Source: Eubacterium callanderi (GTDB lineage: Bacteria; Bacillota; Clostridia; Eubacteriales; Eubacteriaceae). Taken from it: DNA of 64,000 nt. Shown here piece by piece: positions 43,259-51,814 of this stretch. The notes beneath the pieces were generated by a model. The model was not told the origin of the DNA. It was given only the letters and a program-made list of their open reading frames with translations, and did not search any database. Each line of letters opens with the position of its first letter. Positions within the stretch are counted from its first letter, which is position 1. Both the position numbers and the translations under genes were made by a program. The stretch covers positions 84,037 through 148,036 of the forward strand of contig NZ_FRBP01000014.1 in NCBI RefSeq assembly GCF_900142645.1. The letters run 5' to 3'.

Positions 43259-43285
43259 AGATATTACATGTCTGATGTAATATCT
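43259..43285 (-). other. Perfect hairpin at the end of agrC
   Basis: AGATATTACAT and ATGTAATATCT form an 11-bp perfect inverted repeat with a 5-base loop, overlapping the agrC stop codon. There is no T run, so it may be a binding site or an mRNA-stabilising or processing hairpin separating agrAC from agrDB. Confidence 0.5.
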
Positions 43286-44579
43286 AGAGTGAAAATAACA
43301 CCTTGGCTTCAAAATTATCTTTATTCTTTTTGAATTCAATATTTCCATCGTATTTTTCTACAGTAAATTTGACATTCTTTAATCCTAGTCCCATATGATT
43401 CCCACTTTTTGTAGATATCAAGTTTTTATTATTATCCCATATTAATGATTCCCCAAACCTATTTGATATCTTCACAACAATAAAATTCTTATAATGATAG
43501 AGCTTTATACTTATTATTTTTTGGGAATCTTCAAGCGTTTCACATGCTTCAATTGCATTGTCTAATAAATTCGAAAAAATCGTAGTAATATCAAAAGGCT
43601 CTATAAAGTCTAAATCTATATCTTCTATTTCAGTTTCTAGTTTTATGTTTTTTTCATCACATTTTAATATTTTATCATTCATTATAATATTAAGTACTCT
43701 ATTCGTACATTTAAATCTACTTCCCATTCTGTCCATTGAACTTAAAATTGTTTTTGCATAATCATCAGCTTCTTTTGTATTTCCAATACTATATAGCTCT
43801 TCTAAAGTCTGCATATGGTTTCTCATATCATGAATTAATCTTCTGGACCTATCGTACTGGGTTTCTATTACATGATAGTAATTATTCTGCATTGCCATTT
43901 GCTGATCACGAAGTTCAACTTCTTTCTCCAAAGCATATTTCTGAGATATAGCTTCAAAAATATATATTAAATAGATATCTAATCCAAGAAATCCTAAATT
44001 TAATATTGTTAAAATCGTTCTATTGAAAATACCCTCAACAATACTCATAGTAAAAATTAGCTGCATAACCTCAAATAATGCTAAAATTCCTAAAAAAAGA
44101 TTTTGTTGTATTGAAACTGCATCAAATTTATGTTTTTTCATAACCGTTAAAAGAGGTTTATAAAAGCACAATAATATAATTTGATTTCCCGTCCCTGCAG
44201 TCAACAATAATAAAGGATTCTCACGAACTGATTCAATTGTATTGTTTGTAAATACTGCAAATGTTAATACGGATAAAGCGTCAATGATCACCATATATAG
44301 AAAAAATAAAACACAAGCTCCAAAAACTTTTCCTTTTGAATTAGATTTAAATAATGTTGTTCCAATAAATACAATAGATAAAATACCATATAAACTTTTT
44401 AAAATAGCGATCCCTAACCAATTAAAGAAAATTGCTAAAGTTACAAAAGTCAAATACGCAACAACATATCTTTTCTTTTCGTATTTAGGTTTAAATAGTC
44501 CAGACATAAATTTAAATAAAACATATCCTGACACACCATACGACATAACCATATCCAACGCATAAATCCACTTATCCAT
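43284..44579 (-). CDS. agrC: AgrC-like sensor histidine kinase (GHKL type)
   Basis: A 431-residue receptor kinase for the cyclic peptide. Six or seven membrane helices (about residues 1-215) form the sensor, followed by a coiled linker. The HPK10 dimerisation region has RLIHDMRNH with the phospho-His near residue 248. The GHKL ATPase has NLLDNAIEAC as N box and GLGLKNV as G box. The gene is clearly more AT-rich than its neighbours, as is common for agrC. AGGGGAAGAG precedes the ATG. It follows agrA by 35 bp and precedes agrD by 160 bp. Confidence 0.9.
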   Translation of the reverse strand: MDKWIYALDMVMSYGVSGYVLFKFMSGLFKPKYEKKRYVVAYLTFVTLAIFFNWLGIAILKSLYGILSIVFIGTTLFKSNSKGKVFGACVLFFLYMVIIDALSVLTFAVFTNNTIESVRENPLLLLTAGTGNQIILLCFYKPLLTVMKKHKFDAVSIQQNLFLGILALFEVMQLIFTMSIVEGIFNRTILTILNLGFLGLDIYLIYIFEAISQKYALEKEVELRDQQMAMQNNYYHVIETQYDRSRRLIHDMRNHMQTLEELYSIGNTKEADDYAKTILSSMDRMGSRFKCTNRVLNIIMNDKILKCDEKNIKLETEIEDIDLDFIEPFDITTIFSNLLDNAIEACETLEDSQKIISIKLYHYKNFIVVKISNRFGESLIWDNNKNLISTKSGNHMGLGLKNVKFTVEKYDGNIEFKKNKDNFEAKVLFSL

Positions 44580-44614
44580 ACTCTTCCCCTAAACTTATCC
44601 TTCTAGCCAATCCT

Positions 44615-45334
44615 CTACAACAGCTTAAAATTCTCTTCAATATAATCAAACAGCCGCGCCTTAAATTCCACGGCCCGTTTCTGGGCGATGGGCAGGGTTT
44701 CGCCGTTGTCCAGATACAGGTCGGCGCCCGCAATACGCTTACAGTGAAACAGGTTCACGATCACGCTCTTGTGGCAGTATTCAAAGTCAAAGTCCTTAAC
44801 CTTTTCCATGATCTCACTCAGAACGCCGTTAAATTCAAAATCGCCCTGGGTGGTGCTCATTTTAATCTTCCGCCGCACACGCTCAAAATAATAAATGTCA
44901 TTGCTGGCAAAAACCTTCAGCTCGCCGCCCATCACCAGAGAGATGTCATGGCTCTTGTTTTCCTTTTCAATAAAATCAAACACCTCGGTCAGCACCATGT
45001 TTACCTTAGCCGTGTTAAAGGGCTTGACCAGGTATTCAAACGCGTGCACAGCAAAGGCGTTGCGCATGTAGTGAGTGTAGCTGGTGATAAAGATAATCTT
45101 GACCCGGGCGTCCCACTTGCGGATCTGCTTGGCCGTATCAATCCCATCGGTTTCCGGCATCTCCACGTCAAGAAAAAGGATATCAAACTGGATACGGTCT
45201 TCAAGCACTTCACTGCCGTCATGATAGACGTATGTCTCCACATCAATATTGTGTTCCTCACCATATCTGATAATGAGCGCCTCCAGCTTTTCTGCAATCA
45301 AAGCATTGTCGTCACAAATCCCAATTCTAATCAT
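44615..45334 (-). CDS. agrA: AgrA-like response regulator with LytTR domain
   Basis: A 239-residue response regulator. The receiver domain has acidic residues Asp8/Asp9 and the phosphoacceptor Asp56 in FLDVEMP, with Lys in YLVKPF. The C-terminal LytTR DNA-binding domain (about residues 135-235) has ELKVFASNDIYYFERVRRK and FEYCHKSVIVNL. I chose the ATG at 45334 (MIRIGICDDN); a GTG three codons earlier is possible. In the usual scheme it is phosphorylated by the AgrC-like kinase and activates agrD-agrB. Its gene comes before agrC, the opposite of the Staphylococcus order. Confidence 0.9.
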   Translation of the reverse strand: MIRIGICDDNALIAEKLEALIIRYGEEHNIDVETYVYHDGSEVLEDRIQFDILFLDVEMPETDGIDTAKQIRKWDARVKIIFITSYTHYMRNAFAVHAFEYLVKPFNTAKVNMVLTEVFDFIEKENKSHDISLVMGGELKVFASNDIYYFERVRRKIKMSTTQGDFEFNGVLSEIMEKVKDFDFEYCHKSVIVNLFHCKRIAGADLYLDNGETLPIAQKRAVEFKARLFDYIEENFKLL

Positions 45335-45480
45335 CCCATCCACTGCCTTTCCAGTATTTCTTTCATTATACCATATTTTCTTCCCGCACCCTATACAAAG
45401 CCATCGTGAAGATTATTTCCCCTTAATAATTTTATACCATAAAAATACTCTATAAAAACGAAGATTTCAAGATTTTTTTC

Positions 45481-45510
45481 AAAAAAAGAAGCCCCGGCGT
45501 TTGGAGCTTC
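45481..45510 (-). terminator. Second terminator of the orphan riboswitch transcript
   Basis: On the reverse strand GAAGCTCC (45510-45503) pairs with GGGGCTTC (45495-45488, one G-U pair) and seven T residues follow. It closes the riboswitch transcription unit before agrA. Confidence 0.8.
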
Positions 45511-45637
45511 TCAAAAAAGGGAGGGGTTTTTCAGCCTCGCTGACTGAAAAGAGGATTTAATGACGCCTGTCTGATGGAACAGGCATTATGAGATTTAATT
45601 AAATACGAATGATAAGGTGACCGTCCTTAAATTCCAT

Positions 45638-45666
45638 AAAAAATCCCTCTCGGATTCAGAGAGGGA
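45638..45666 (-). terminator. First terminator (expression platform) of the orphan riboswitch
   Basis: On the reverse strand TCCCTCTC pairs with GAGAGGGA around a 7-base loop, followed by TTTTTT. Confidence 0.85.
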
Positions 45667-45752
45667 TGAACGAACACAGTATAATCTGGATGGTAAGGGT
45701 TTTTGTTTCGTTTCTTAAGCACTCTAAATCGGAGTCTTTTAAGAACCAATCA

Positions 45753-45885
45753 CTATGTCGGTCTTCTGGCTCAGCAATATCATCTTTCCGCCTTCCCATC
45801 ATCGTTGACAGTGGCTTTTCAGAAAGCATTTTGCATTACAGCTGCGATTACAGCAAGGGATTCTCACCCTTTTCCCACTACATAG
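45753..45885 (-). promoter_or_regulatory. Cobalamin riboswitch, orphan
   Basis: The reverse strand shows the conserved cobalamin aptamer parts in order: GGGTGAGAATCCC, GCTGTAATCGCAGCTGTA, the B12 box GCCACTG...GGGAAGG, and GCTGAGCCAGAAGACC. They are closed by a P1 stem CTATGT/ACATAG (45885-45880 and 45758-45753). The next gene in sense is agrA, 420 bp away beyond two terminators. Confidence 0.9.
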
Positions 45886-45910
45886 GATCATTCAATATTT
45901 AATTAACTTC

Positions 45911-45939
45911 ATCATACGCCCTTTGAGCGGCTTTGTCAA
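45911..45939 (-). promoter_or_regulatory. Promoter of the orphan riboswitch transcript
   Basis: TTGACA (45939-45934), a 17-bp spacer and TATGAT (45916-45911) lie over the last bases of the MATE gene. This makes the riboswitch independent of the upstream operon. Confidence 0.75.
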
Positions 45940-47327
45940 CAACTTCTTTTTAAATATTTACGATTTTTAAAGCCTGCCTTCTCTGGCCGCCAGCTGCCTT
46001 TATAATAATAGAGCACCAGTACCGCCCCTGTCACAATCCAGGTCAGCGGATAGCTGATGTAGATCATGCGCGCGTCGTGGACAAACCGCAGGGTGGTAAA
46101 AATCCAGCCCAGCCGCAGGCCGCACATGCACAAAAGCGTGATGATCATAGGGATTACCGTGGCCCCGGCACCCCGCAGCACGCCCACAAACACCTGATCC
46201 GCAGCGTAAATACCATAAAGGGGCACCACGGTGTAAAGCTGGCGCATACCGTTTAAAACCACTGTTTCGTCCGAGGTAAACATGCCCAGAATCAGACAGG
46301 CGTTCAGGATAATGGCTGCGCCCAGGCCGATGGTCACGCCCACGCACAAAAGCAGGCAGACGTTTTTGCCCTTTACCACCCTCTCCCAGCGTCCAGCGCC
46401 CATGTTCTGCCCTACAAAGTTAGAAATCGCCAGGCAGAAGGCGTCAATGGGCATAAAGAGAAATCCGTCAATTTTCATATAGGCGGTAAACCCGGCCATG
46501 ACCTCCAGCCCAAAGGTATTAATCTGGGACTGGACCACTACGTTGGAAAAGCAGACCAGCACAGACTGCAGTCCAGCGGGCAGGCCAATTCGCACGATAT
46601 CCCTGAACACCTGTGCGTGAAACCGGATTTTGGCCAGCCGGAGCCGGTAGATGGGATCAGCCCTCAGCAGGATAATGACAATCAGCACAGCGGCGGCCAG
46701 CTGCGAAAAGGCTGTGGCCAGTGCCGCGCCGGCCACGCCCATGCCAAGCGGCCCCACAAAGAGCAGGTCGAGCCCGATGTTCAGCACAACGGTGACCACC
46801 AGGCAGGCCAGCGGGGTTTTGGAATCGCCCACCGCGCGCAGAATCCCGCTGCCAATGTTGTACAAAGTCATGGGGATCATGCCCAGAAAATAGATGCGGA
46901 TATAGGGCACGGCGTAGGCAAGCCCGGCCTCTGGGATGTTCATCATCCGCAGCATGGCCGGCGCAAGGGTCAAGCCCAGAACGGTGAGCGCAAGGCCGGC
47001 CGCCAGGCTCAGGGCCACGGCGGTGTGCACAGCCTCCTGCACCTTGTCGTATTTCCGGCTGCCGAAAAACTGTGAAATCAGCACGCTGGCCCCGATGGAC
47101 AGGCCGATGAAAAAATAGATCATGAAGGTGATGAGCAGGCTGCTCGCGCCCACGGCGGCCAGGGCATTTGCGCCCACAAAACGGCCGACGATCACAGCAT
47201 CTACGGTGTTGTATAGCTGCTGGCAGAGGTTTGAGAACATGAGGGGCAGGGCGAACAGCAGCAGCTGCCGGCCTATCTTCCCCTCGGTCATCTGGCCTTT
47301 TAACGGGATTTCACGGGTTTCTTCCAT
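45936..47327 (-). CDS. MATE family efflux transporter
   Basis: A 463-residue multidrug and toxin extrusion protein with 12 predicted membrane helices in two related halves. The N-terminal half starts LFALPLMFSNLCQQLYNTVD, typical for the DinF/NorM-like clostridial group. The start at 47327 (MEETREIPLK) has AAGGAAAGC before it; the 32-codon longer frame runs into the preceding gene. It lies 14 bp after the OppF-like ATPase gene as the last gene of the cobalamin-riboswitch operon, so an efflux pump is apparently co-expressed with the importer. What it exports in this setting is unknown. Confidence 0.9.
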   Translation of the reverse strand: MEETREIPLKGQMTEGKIGRQLLLFALPLMFSNLCQQLYNTVDAVIVGRFVGANALAAVGASSLLITFMIYFFIGLSIGASVLISQFFGSRKYDKVQEAVHTAVALSLAAGLALTVLGLTLAPAMLRMMNIPEAGLAYAVPYIRIYFLGMIPMTLYNIGSGILRAVGDSKTPLACLVVTVVLNIGLDLLFVGPLGMGVAGAALATAFSQLAAAVLIVIILLRADPIYRLRLAKIRFHAQVFRDIVRIGLPAGLQSVLVCFSNVVVQSQINTFGLEVMAGFTAYMKIDGFLFMPIDAFCLAISNFVGQNMGAGRWERVVKGKNVCLLLCVGVTIGLGAAIILNACLILGMFTSDETVVLNGMRQLYTVVPLYGIYAADQVFVGVLRGAGATVIPMIITLLCMCGLRLGWIFTTLRFVHDARMIYISYPLTWIVTGAVLVLYYYKGSWRPEKAGFKNRKYLKRSC

Positions 47328-47341
47328 AATGCTTTCCTTAA

Positions 47342-48298
47342 CTAATAGAGATGGCAGGCCACCTGGTGGCCTGGCGCCACGTCCTTCAGGCGTGGCTTTT
47401 CGGCTTTGCAGACGGGCATACATTTTTCACACCGCCCGGCAAAGGGGCAGCCCGGAGGCAGCTCCAGCGGGCTCGGCGGATCGCCGGGGATGGTTTCGAT
47501 TTTCTTGCAGCAGTCCATATGCAGCGAGAACACCGACCCCAAAAGCGCCTGGGTGTAGGGGTGCATGGCTGTTTCACACAGCTCGCCGCCGCCCACGGTC
47601 TCCACGATATTGCCCAGGTACATGACAGCCAGCCGGTGGCTCAGGCTCTGGACCAGGGCCATGTCGTGGCAGATAAAGATCATGGCAATGTTTTTCTCCC
47701 GCTGAAGCCGGGTCAGCAGCGCCACGATTTTCTTCTGGATGGAGACGTCCAGGGCCGAGGTAGCCTCGTCGCAGACCAGCACCTCGGGGTTCAGGGCCAG
47801 CGCCCGGGCAATGCCCACGCGCTGGAGCTGTCCGCCGCTCATGCTGTGGGGATAGCGCTGCATAAAATCAGCGTCCAGCTCTACCATCGCAAGCAGCTCC
47901 CTGGCCTTTTCCGCCCGCTGTTTCCGGGGGAGCCGGCCAAAGTTGACAAGGGGCTCGGTAATAATGTCGCCCACGCGCATCTTTGGGCTGAAGGAGACAG
48001 CCGGGTCCTGGAAGACCATCTGGATATGGCGGCGGTTCTGCCGGGCCGCCTCGCCCGTCAGCCCGGCAATATCTTTTCCTTTAAAGTATATCGCACCGGC
48101 AGTGGGCTTTTCAAGCTGTACCAGCATTTTTACAAAGGTACTTTTTCCGCAGCCGCTTTCCCCCACAATGCCAAGGGTCTCCCCGCGCCGCGCCGCCAGG
48201 CTGACGCTGTCGCAGGCTGTAAGGGGCCGGCCGTCTGAGGTATGGAAGCGTTTGGTCAGCCCTCTAGTTTCCAGAATAATTTCATGATTTTCAGACAA
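47342..48298 (-). CDS. Dpp/Opp/Nik-type ABC importer, ATPase 2
   Basis: A 318-residue ABC ATPase of the DppF/OppF/NikE class. It has Walker A GESGCGKST, the signature MSGGQLQRVGIARAL, Walker B VLVCDEATSALD and the C-terminal oligopeptide-transporter extension with the four-Cys pattern ending in CPFAGRCEKC, which often holds an iron-sulphur cluster or zinc. I take the TTG at 48298 as start, with GGAGG eight bases upstream; it overlaps the preceding stop by eight bases. A longer frame to 48313 lacks a site. It pairs with the preceding ATPase to drive the two permeases. Confidence 0.88.
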   Translation of the reverse strand: MSENHEIILETRGLTKRFHTSDGRPLTACDSVSLAARRGETLGIVGESGCGKSTFVKMLVQLEKPTAGAIYFKGKDIAGLTGEAARQNRRHIQMVFQDPAVSFSPKMRVGDIITEPLVNFGRLPRKQRAEKARELLAMVELDADFMQRYPHSMSGGQLQRVGIARALALNPEVLVCDEATSALDVSIQKKIVALLTRLQREKNIAMIFICHDMALVQSLSHRLAVMYLGNIVETVGGGELCETAMHPYTQALLGSVFSLHMDCCKKIETIPGDPPSPLELPPGCPFAGRCEKCMPVCKAEKPRLKDVAPGHQVACHLY

Positions 48299-49076
48299 AA
48301 CGCGCACCTCCAAGCTCGGGCACCGCGGCCACCAGTTCTTTTGTGTATTCCTGTCTGGGATGAAGGATCACCTCTTCCCGGGTGCCGCTCTCCACAATCT
48401 CGCCGGCCCGCATGACAATGATCCGGTCCGCCATATACGCGGCCACGCCCAGGTTATGTGTGACGATCATGATCCCTGTGCCAAAGTCCTGGCGGAGGGC
48501 CATCATCTGGCGCACAATCTGGGCCTGGGTGGTCACATCAAGAGCGCTGGTGGGCTCATCGGCCAGCAGCAGATCGGGCTCAAAAGCCATGGCCATGGCA
48601 ATGCCCACCCGCTGCCGCATGCCGCCGCTCAGCTGAAAGGGGTAGCTGTCCATGATGTTTCCCGCGTCGGGCAGGCGCATGCGTGTCAGCATCTCCACGG
48701 CGCGGTCCCGGGCGGCTTCCCTTGTCACGGCCTTGTGGGTCTGGATATAGTCCACAAACTGCCGGCCGATTTTGCGGATGGGGTTGAGCATGCTGCCGCT
48801 GTCCTGAAAAATCATGGCGATGCGGCTGCCCCGCAGATCCCGCCAGTCCTCTGGCGTTTTCTGGAGCAGGGGCTCCTCATCAAAAAGAAGCTCGCCGCGG
48901 GTGACCCGCCCGTTTCCCGGCAGCAGTCCGAGAATGGAGCGGATCACTGTGGTTTTTCCGCTGCCGCTCTCTCCCACCACGCTGATGATCTCATGCTTTT
49001 TCATGTGCAGGTCAAAGTGCGCCACCGCCGGCGGTTTTTCGCCGTACTGTACACTCATATCCCGGATTTTCAGCAT
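48291..49076 (-). CDS. Dpp/Opp/Nik-type ABC importer, ATPase 1
   Basis: A 261-residue ABC ATPase of the DppD/OppD/NikD class. Walker A is GESGSGKTT, the signature is LSGGMRQRVGIAMAM, and Walker B is LLLADEPTSALD with the catalytic Glu. It is shorter than typical OppD and lacks most of the C-terminal extension, as in NikD-like ATPases. It lies 28 bp after the binding-protein gene and overlaps the second ATPase gene. Substrate cannot be told from ATPase sequence. Confidence 0.9.
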   Translation of the reverse strand: MLKIRDMSVQYGEKPPAVAHFDLHMKKHEIISVVGESGSGKTTVIRSILGLLPGNGRVTRGELLFDEEPLLQKTPEDWRDLRGSRIAMIFQDSGSMLNPIRKIGRQFVDYIQTHKAVTREAARDRAVEMLTRMRLPDAGNIMDSYPFQLSGGMRQRVGIAMAMAFEPDLLLADEPTSALDVTTQAQIVRQMMALRQDFGTGIMIVTHNLGVAAYMADRIIVMRAGEIVESGTREEVILHPRQEYTKELVAAVPELGGARFV

Positions 49077-49104
49077 CTTTTTCTCCTCTCGTTAGCGCGC
49101 CGCC

Positions 49105-50673
49105 CTACTGCGCCGGCTTGATTTCCTTGGTCAGCCAGTAATAGTCCGCTGGCAGCATTTCGACGCCGGTAATCTTCCTGCTGGAAATAATGTTGGTTTC
49201 CGGATAAGCGTAGAAGACGCTGGCCGCGTCGTTCATGATAAGCTGCTGGGCCTGGATGACCAGCTCACGCCGTTTGGCGGTGTCAAACTCAGTGGACAGC
49301 TGGTCAAGGACTGCGTCGACCTCAGGGTTGCTGTAGCCGGCTGTGTTGGCGTTTTTGTTTTCATCGGTATGAGTTTTCCAGTATTCCTTCAGATAGTTTT
49401 CCGGATCGCCGGTGTTGGCGGTGATGACATTCCAGATCAGCAGGTCGTACTCGCCGTTTTCCTGCATGTCCAGCAGGGTGGTATACTCATAGGTTTCAAC
49501 CTTCACGTCAATGCCGATCTCCTTCAGGTTCGCCTGGGTGGCAGTAGCCAGAATGGGCAGCTCGGCGCGGCTGTCGTAAATGACATACTGGAGGGTCAGG
49601 TTCTGGCCGTCCTTTTCCACAATGCCGTCGCCGTTGGTGTCCGCGTAGCCTGCCTCAGCCAGCAGCTGTTTAGCGCTTTCCAGATTGTAGGCGTTCTCGT
49701 CCTTCAGGGTGTCAAAGCCGTAATCCAGAGACGGCGGGATCGGGGCCTTCCCGGCCTCAAAGGTGCCGTGGAGCAGGTTATCCGCATAGGTCTGGCGGTC
49801 CAGCGCACGGATGACCGCCTGGCGCACCTTCACGTCTGCCAGCGGCCCGCGCTGGTTCATAAAGGAAAGCACTGTCCGCAGCGACGCAATGCTGTTGATG
49901 TCAAAGGACTCGCTGCCCTCAAACAAAGCTAAGTCACTGCTGCTGATATTGACTGCCATATCCACCTCACCAGACTGCAGCGCCATGGCGCGGGTGTTGG
50001 CGTCGTCGATAACCTGGATATTCACTTCATTGTAAGGCACCTCGCCGTCCCAGTAATTTTCATTTTTTACCACCACGCATTTTTCCTTGTCAAAGGACTT
50101 AACCGCGTAAGGCCCGGTACAGACTGGCCCGTCGGTGGCAAAGGTGCTGGTGTCTACGGTGGTGTCCACGATCAAAAACAGCGGGTCGGCCAGGCAGCCC
50201 GGCAGCCCCGGCGTGGGGCTCTTGGTCTTGATTATGAGGTTTGAGCCCTCCGCGGTCATGGCGTCATACTGGAAAAAGTCCGAGCTGGCGCGCTTGCTCA
50301 TCTCAAAGGTTCTCTCCAGCGACGCCTTGACCAGGTCAGCGGTCAGGGCTGTGCCGTTTGAAAATTTGACGCCGTCACGGATTTTGAAGGTCCAGGTCAG
50401 GTTGTCGCTGCCCAGCTCCCAGCTCTCCGCCAGCCAGGGCTCTGCGCCCATCTCATCGTTGAATTTAACCAAGGTTTCGCCAACGCCGTAGCGCATGACC
50501 ACCCAGCTGAAATACTGCTCCGTGGGCTCAAGCGTATCCGCAAAGCTCGTCACTCCAATATTCAGCTGCTCCGAAGACCCCGAAGCGCCCCCGCTGCCGC
50601 CGCAGCCGGATAAACCCGTGGCCGTCATGGCCAGAATCGCCACTGTCAATACTAATTTTTTAAACTTACTCAT
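49105..50673 (-). CDS. Dpp/Opp/Nik-type ABC importer, substrate-binding lipoprotein
   Basis: A 522-residue extracellular solute-binding protein of family 5 (SBP_bac_5), which binds peptides, nickel chelates or related ligands. The signal sequence ends in the lipobox LSGC, with Cys24 as lipid anchor. A typical family segment is WTFKIRDGVKFSNGTALTAD near residues 85-105. The start at 50673 (MSKFKKLVLT) follows AAGGAGATAAA. The cobalamin riboswitch at the operon head suggests that cobalt, a cobalt chelate or a corrinoid precursor is the ligand. That is inference from control, not from the sequence. Confidence 0.88.
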   Translation of the reverse strand: MSKFKKLVLTVAILAMTATGLSGCGGSGGASGSSEQLNIGVTSFADTLEPTEQYFSWVVMRYGVGETLVKFNDEMGAEPWLAESWELGSDNLTWTFKIRDGVKFSNGTALTADLVKASLERTFEMSKRASSDFFQYDAMTAEGSNLIIKTKSPTPGLPGCLADPLFLIVDTTVDTSTFATDGPVCTGPYAVKSFDKEKCVVVKNENYWDGEVPYNEVNIQVIDDANTRAMALQSGEVDMAVNISSSDLALFEGSESFDINSIASLRTVLSFMNQRGPLADVKVRQAVIRALDRQTYADNLLHGTFEAGKAPIPPSLDYGFDTLKDENAYNLESAKQLLAEAGYADTNGDGIVEKDGQNLTLQYVIYDSRAELPILATATQANLKEIGIDVKVETYEYTTLLDMQENGEYDLLIWNVITANTGDPENYLKEYWKTHTDENKNANTAGYSNPEVDAVLDQLSTEFDTAKRRELVIQAQQLIMNDAASVFYAYPETNIISSRKITGVEMLPADYYWLTKEIKPAQ

Positions 50674-50776
50674 TTTATCTCCTTTCATATTCATATGAAA
50701 ATTTAATTAACAACAACATCAGACTGTCAAAAAAGTTAAAAGGCAACGGCAGAGTTAAAGTAAGAAGCTCTTTCAA

Positions 50777-50923
50777 TGGAAAATTGAGAATGGAAAATGG
50801 AGAATGAATGAACTCTTTTTCTAACGAAAAAGCGATTCGTACAGCGGCCTGCGGCCGCTATTCTACTCAAAATGCGCAGCATTTTGTTCCTGTAATTTTC
50901 CATTCTCAATTCTACATTCTCCC
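50777..50923 (+). repeat. Dispersed palindromic element, copy 4
   Basis: This 300-bp gap inside the transporter operon holds an element of about 147 bp. Inverted ends are TGGAAAATTGAGAATGG... on the left and ...AATTTTCCATTCTCAATTCT on the right. Perfect hairpins follow in order: CTTTTTC/GAAAAAG (50815-50832), AGCGGCC/GGCCGCT (50843-50859), CAAAATGC/GCATTTTG (50868-50886). The architecture matches the copies at 17516 and 9310, but the ends differ in sequence. Confidence 0.65.
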
Positions 50924-50995
50924 TTAACTGGCCTCTTTTTAACGCTTTGTCGCTTGCTGATAAGTTTTTTTGACACGTTGAATATTTTACGCCCT

Positions 50996-51814
50996 CTAAT
51001 CCTGCCGCGGATCCAGAATATCCCGAAGCCCGTCGCCCATCAGGTTAAACACTGAAACCACAATAAAGATGGCGATGCCCGGAAACAGCATGAGCCAGGG
51101 CGCGGTCTGCAAATACTGCCTCCCCTCGTTGAGCATCAAGCCCCATTCCGGCGTGGGCGGCTGTGCCCCCAGCCCCAGAAAAGAGAGCGCTGCCAGCTCA
51201 AGCATCATGGTGCCCACGTCCAGTGCCGCAGTTACGATCATGGTCGGAATAATGTTTGGCACCACATAACCGCCCAGAATATGGCCAGTCCTCGCCCCTG
51301 TGACCACCGCCGCAGAGATATACGTGCTGTTTTTGATCTTGAGCACCAGGCTCCGGCTGAGCCTGGCGTATTTTGTCCAGCTCACCACAGCCAGGGCAAT
51401 GACCGTGTTAAACAGGCTCGGGCCCAGCATCCCGGCAATGGCAATGGCTAAAACCATGCCCGGGAAGGCGATCATCATATCCGAAAGCCGCATGATCACC
51501 GCGTCCGCCGCGCCGCCGAAATAACCGGCGATCATACCGAGAAGGGTCCCGGCCGCAAAGACAATGACCACCAGCGTCACCGTCATTTCCAGAGACGCCC
51601 GTGTCCCGTAGATAATTCTGGACAGCTCGCAGCGGCCCAGCTGGTCTGTTCCGCAGGGGTACTCGGCTGACGGTGCCCGGAGGGCGTTCTGCATCACAGC
51701 CTCATAGGGGTCATGGGGCGCGATCCACGGCGCAAATACTGCGGTCAGCACAATGGCCGCTGCCAGAATGCCGCAGATGGCAAAAAGCCTGTTCTGCCTG
51801 AAAAAAGCCTTCAT
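50996..51814 (-). CDS. Dpp/Opp/Nik-type ABC importer, permease 2
   Basis: A 272-residue inner-membrane permease of the DppC/OppC/NikC class with six predicted helices. The N-terminal GTDQLGRCELSRIIYGTR is the class signature, and the ATPase-contact loop lies around GARTGHILGGYVVPNIIP. It begins directly after the stop codon of permease 1 with no gap, so the two are translationally coupled. The next gene, the binding protein, is separated by 322 bp that contain a palindromic element. Confidence 0.92.
   Translation of the reverse strand: MKAFFRQNRLFAICGILAAAIVLTAVFAPWIAPHDPYEAVMQNALRAPSAEYPCGTDQLGRCELSRIIYGTRASLEMTVTLVVIVFAAGTLLGMIAGYFGGAADAVIMRLSDMMIAFPGMVLAIAIAGMLGPSLFNTVIALAVVSWTKYARLSRSLVLKIKNSTYISAAVVTGARTGHILGGYVVPNIIPTMIVTAALDVGTMMLELAALSFLGLGAQPPTPEWGLMLNEGRQYLQTAPWLMLFPGIAIFIVVSVFNLMGDGLRDILDPRQD

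Larger units (their letters stand above)
45481..45904 (-). ncRNA. Candidate B12-riboswitch-controlled small RNA
   Basis: A self-contained reverse-strand transcription unit without a recognisable gene. A promoter at 45939-45911 is followed by a cobalamin riboswitch (45885-45753), a first terminator (45666-45638), about 130 bases with hairpins at 45584-45565 and 45550-45528, and a second terminator at 45510-45481. The only open frame after the first terminator is about 12 codons (MEFKDGHLIIRI), starting at 45637 right behind that terminator. Predicted products are a short RNA of about 270 bases or a long one of about 425, chosen by B12. B12-riboswitch RNAs that act in trans are known in Listeria and Enterococcus (Rli55, EutX); function here is inferred. 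Confidence 0.6.

Noticed and set aside
45666..45902. 78-codon forward frame over the orphan riboswitch
   Set aside because: It is antisense to a well-defined cobalamin aptamer and has no ribosome site.
47351..48238. 295-codon forward frame over the ABC ATPase
   Set aside because: Antisense shadow of a canonical ATPase gene.
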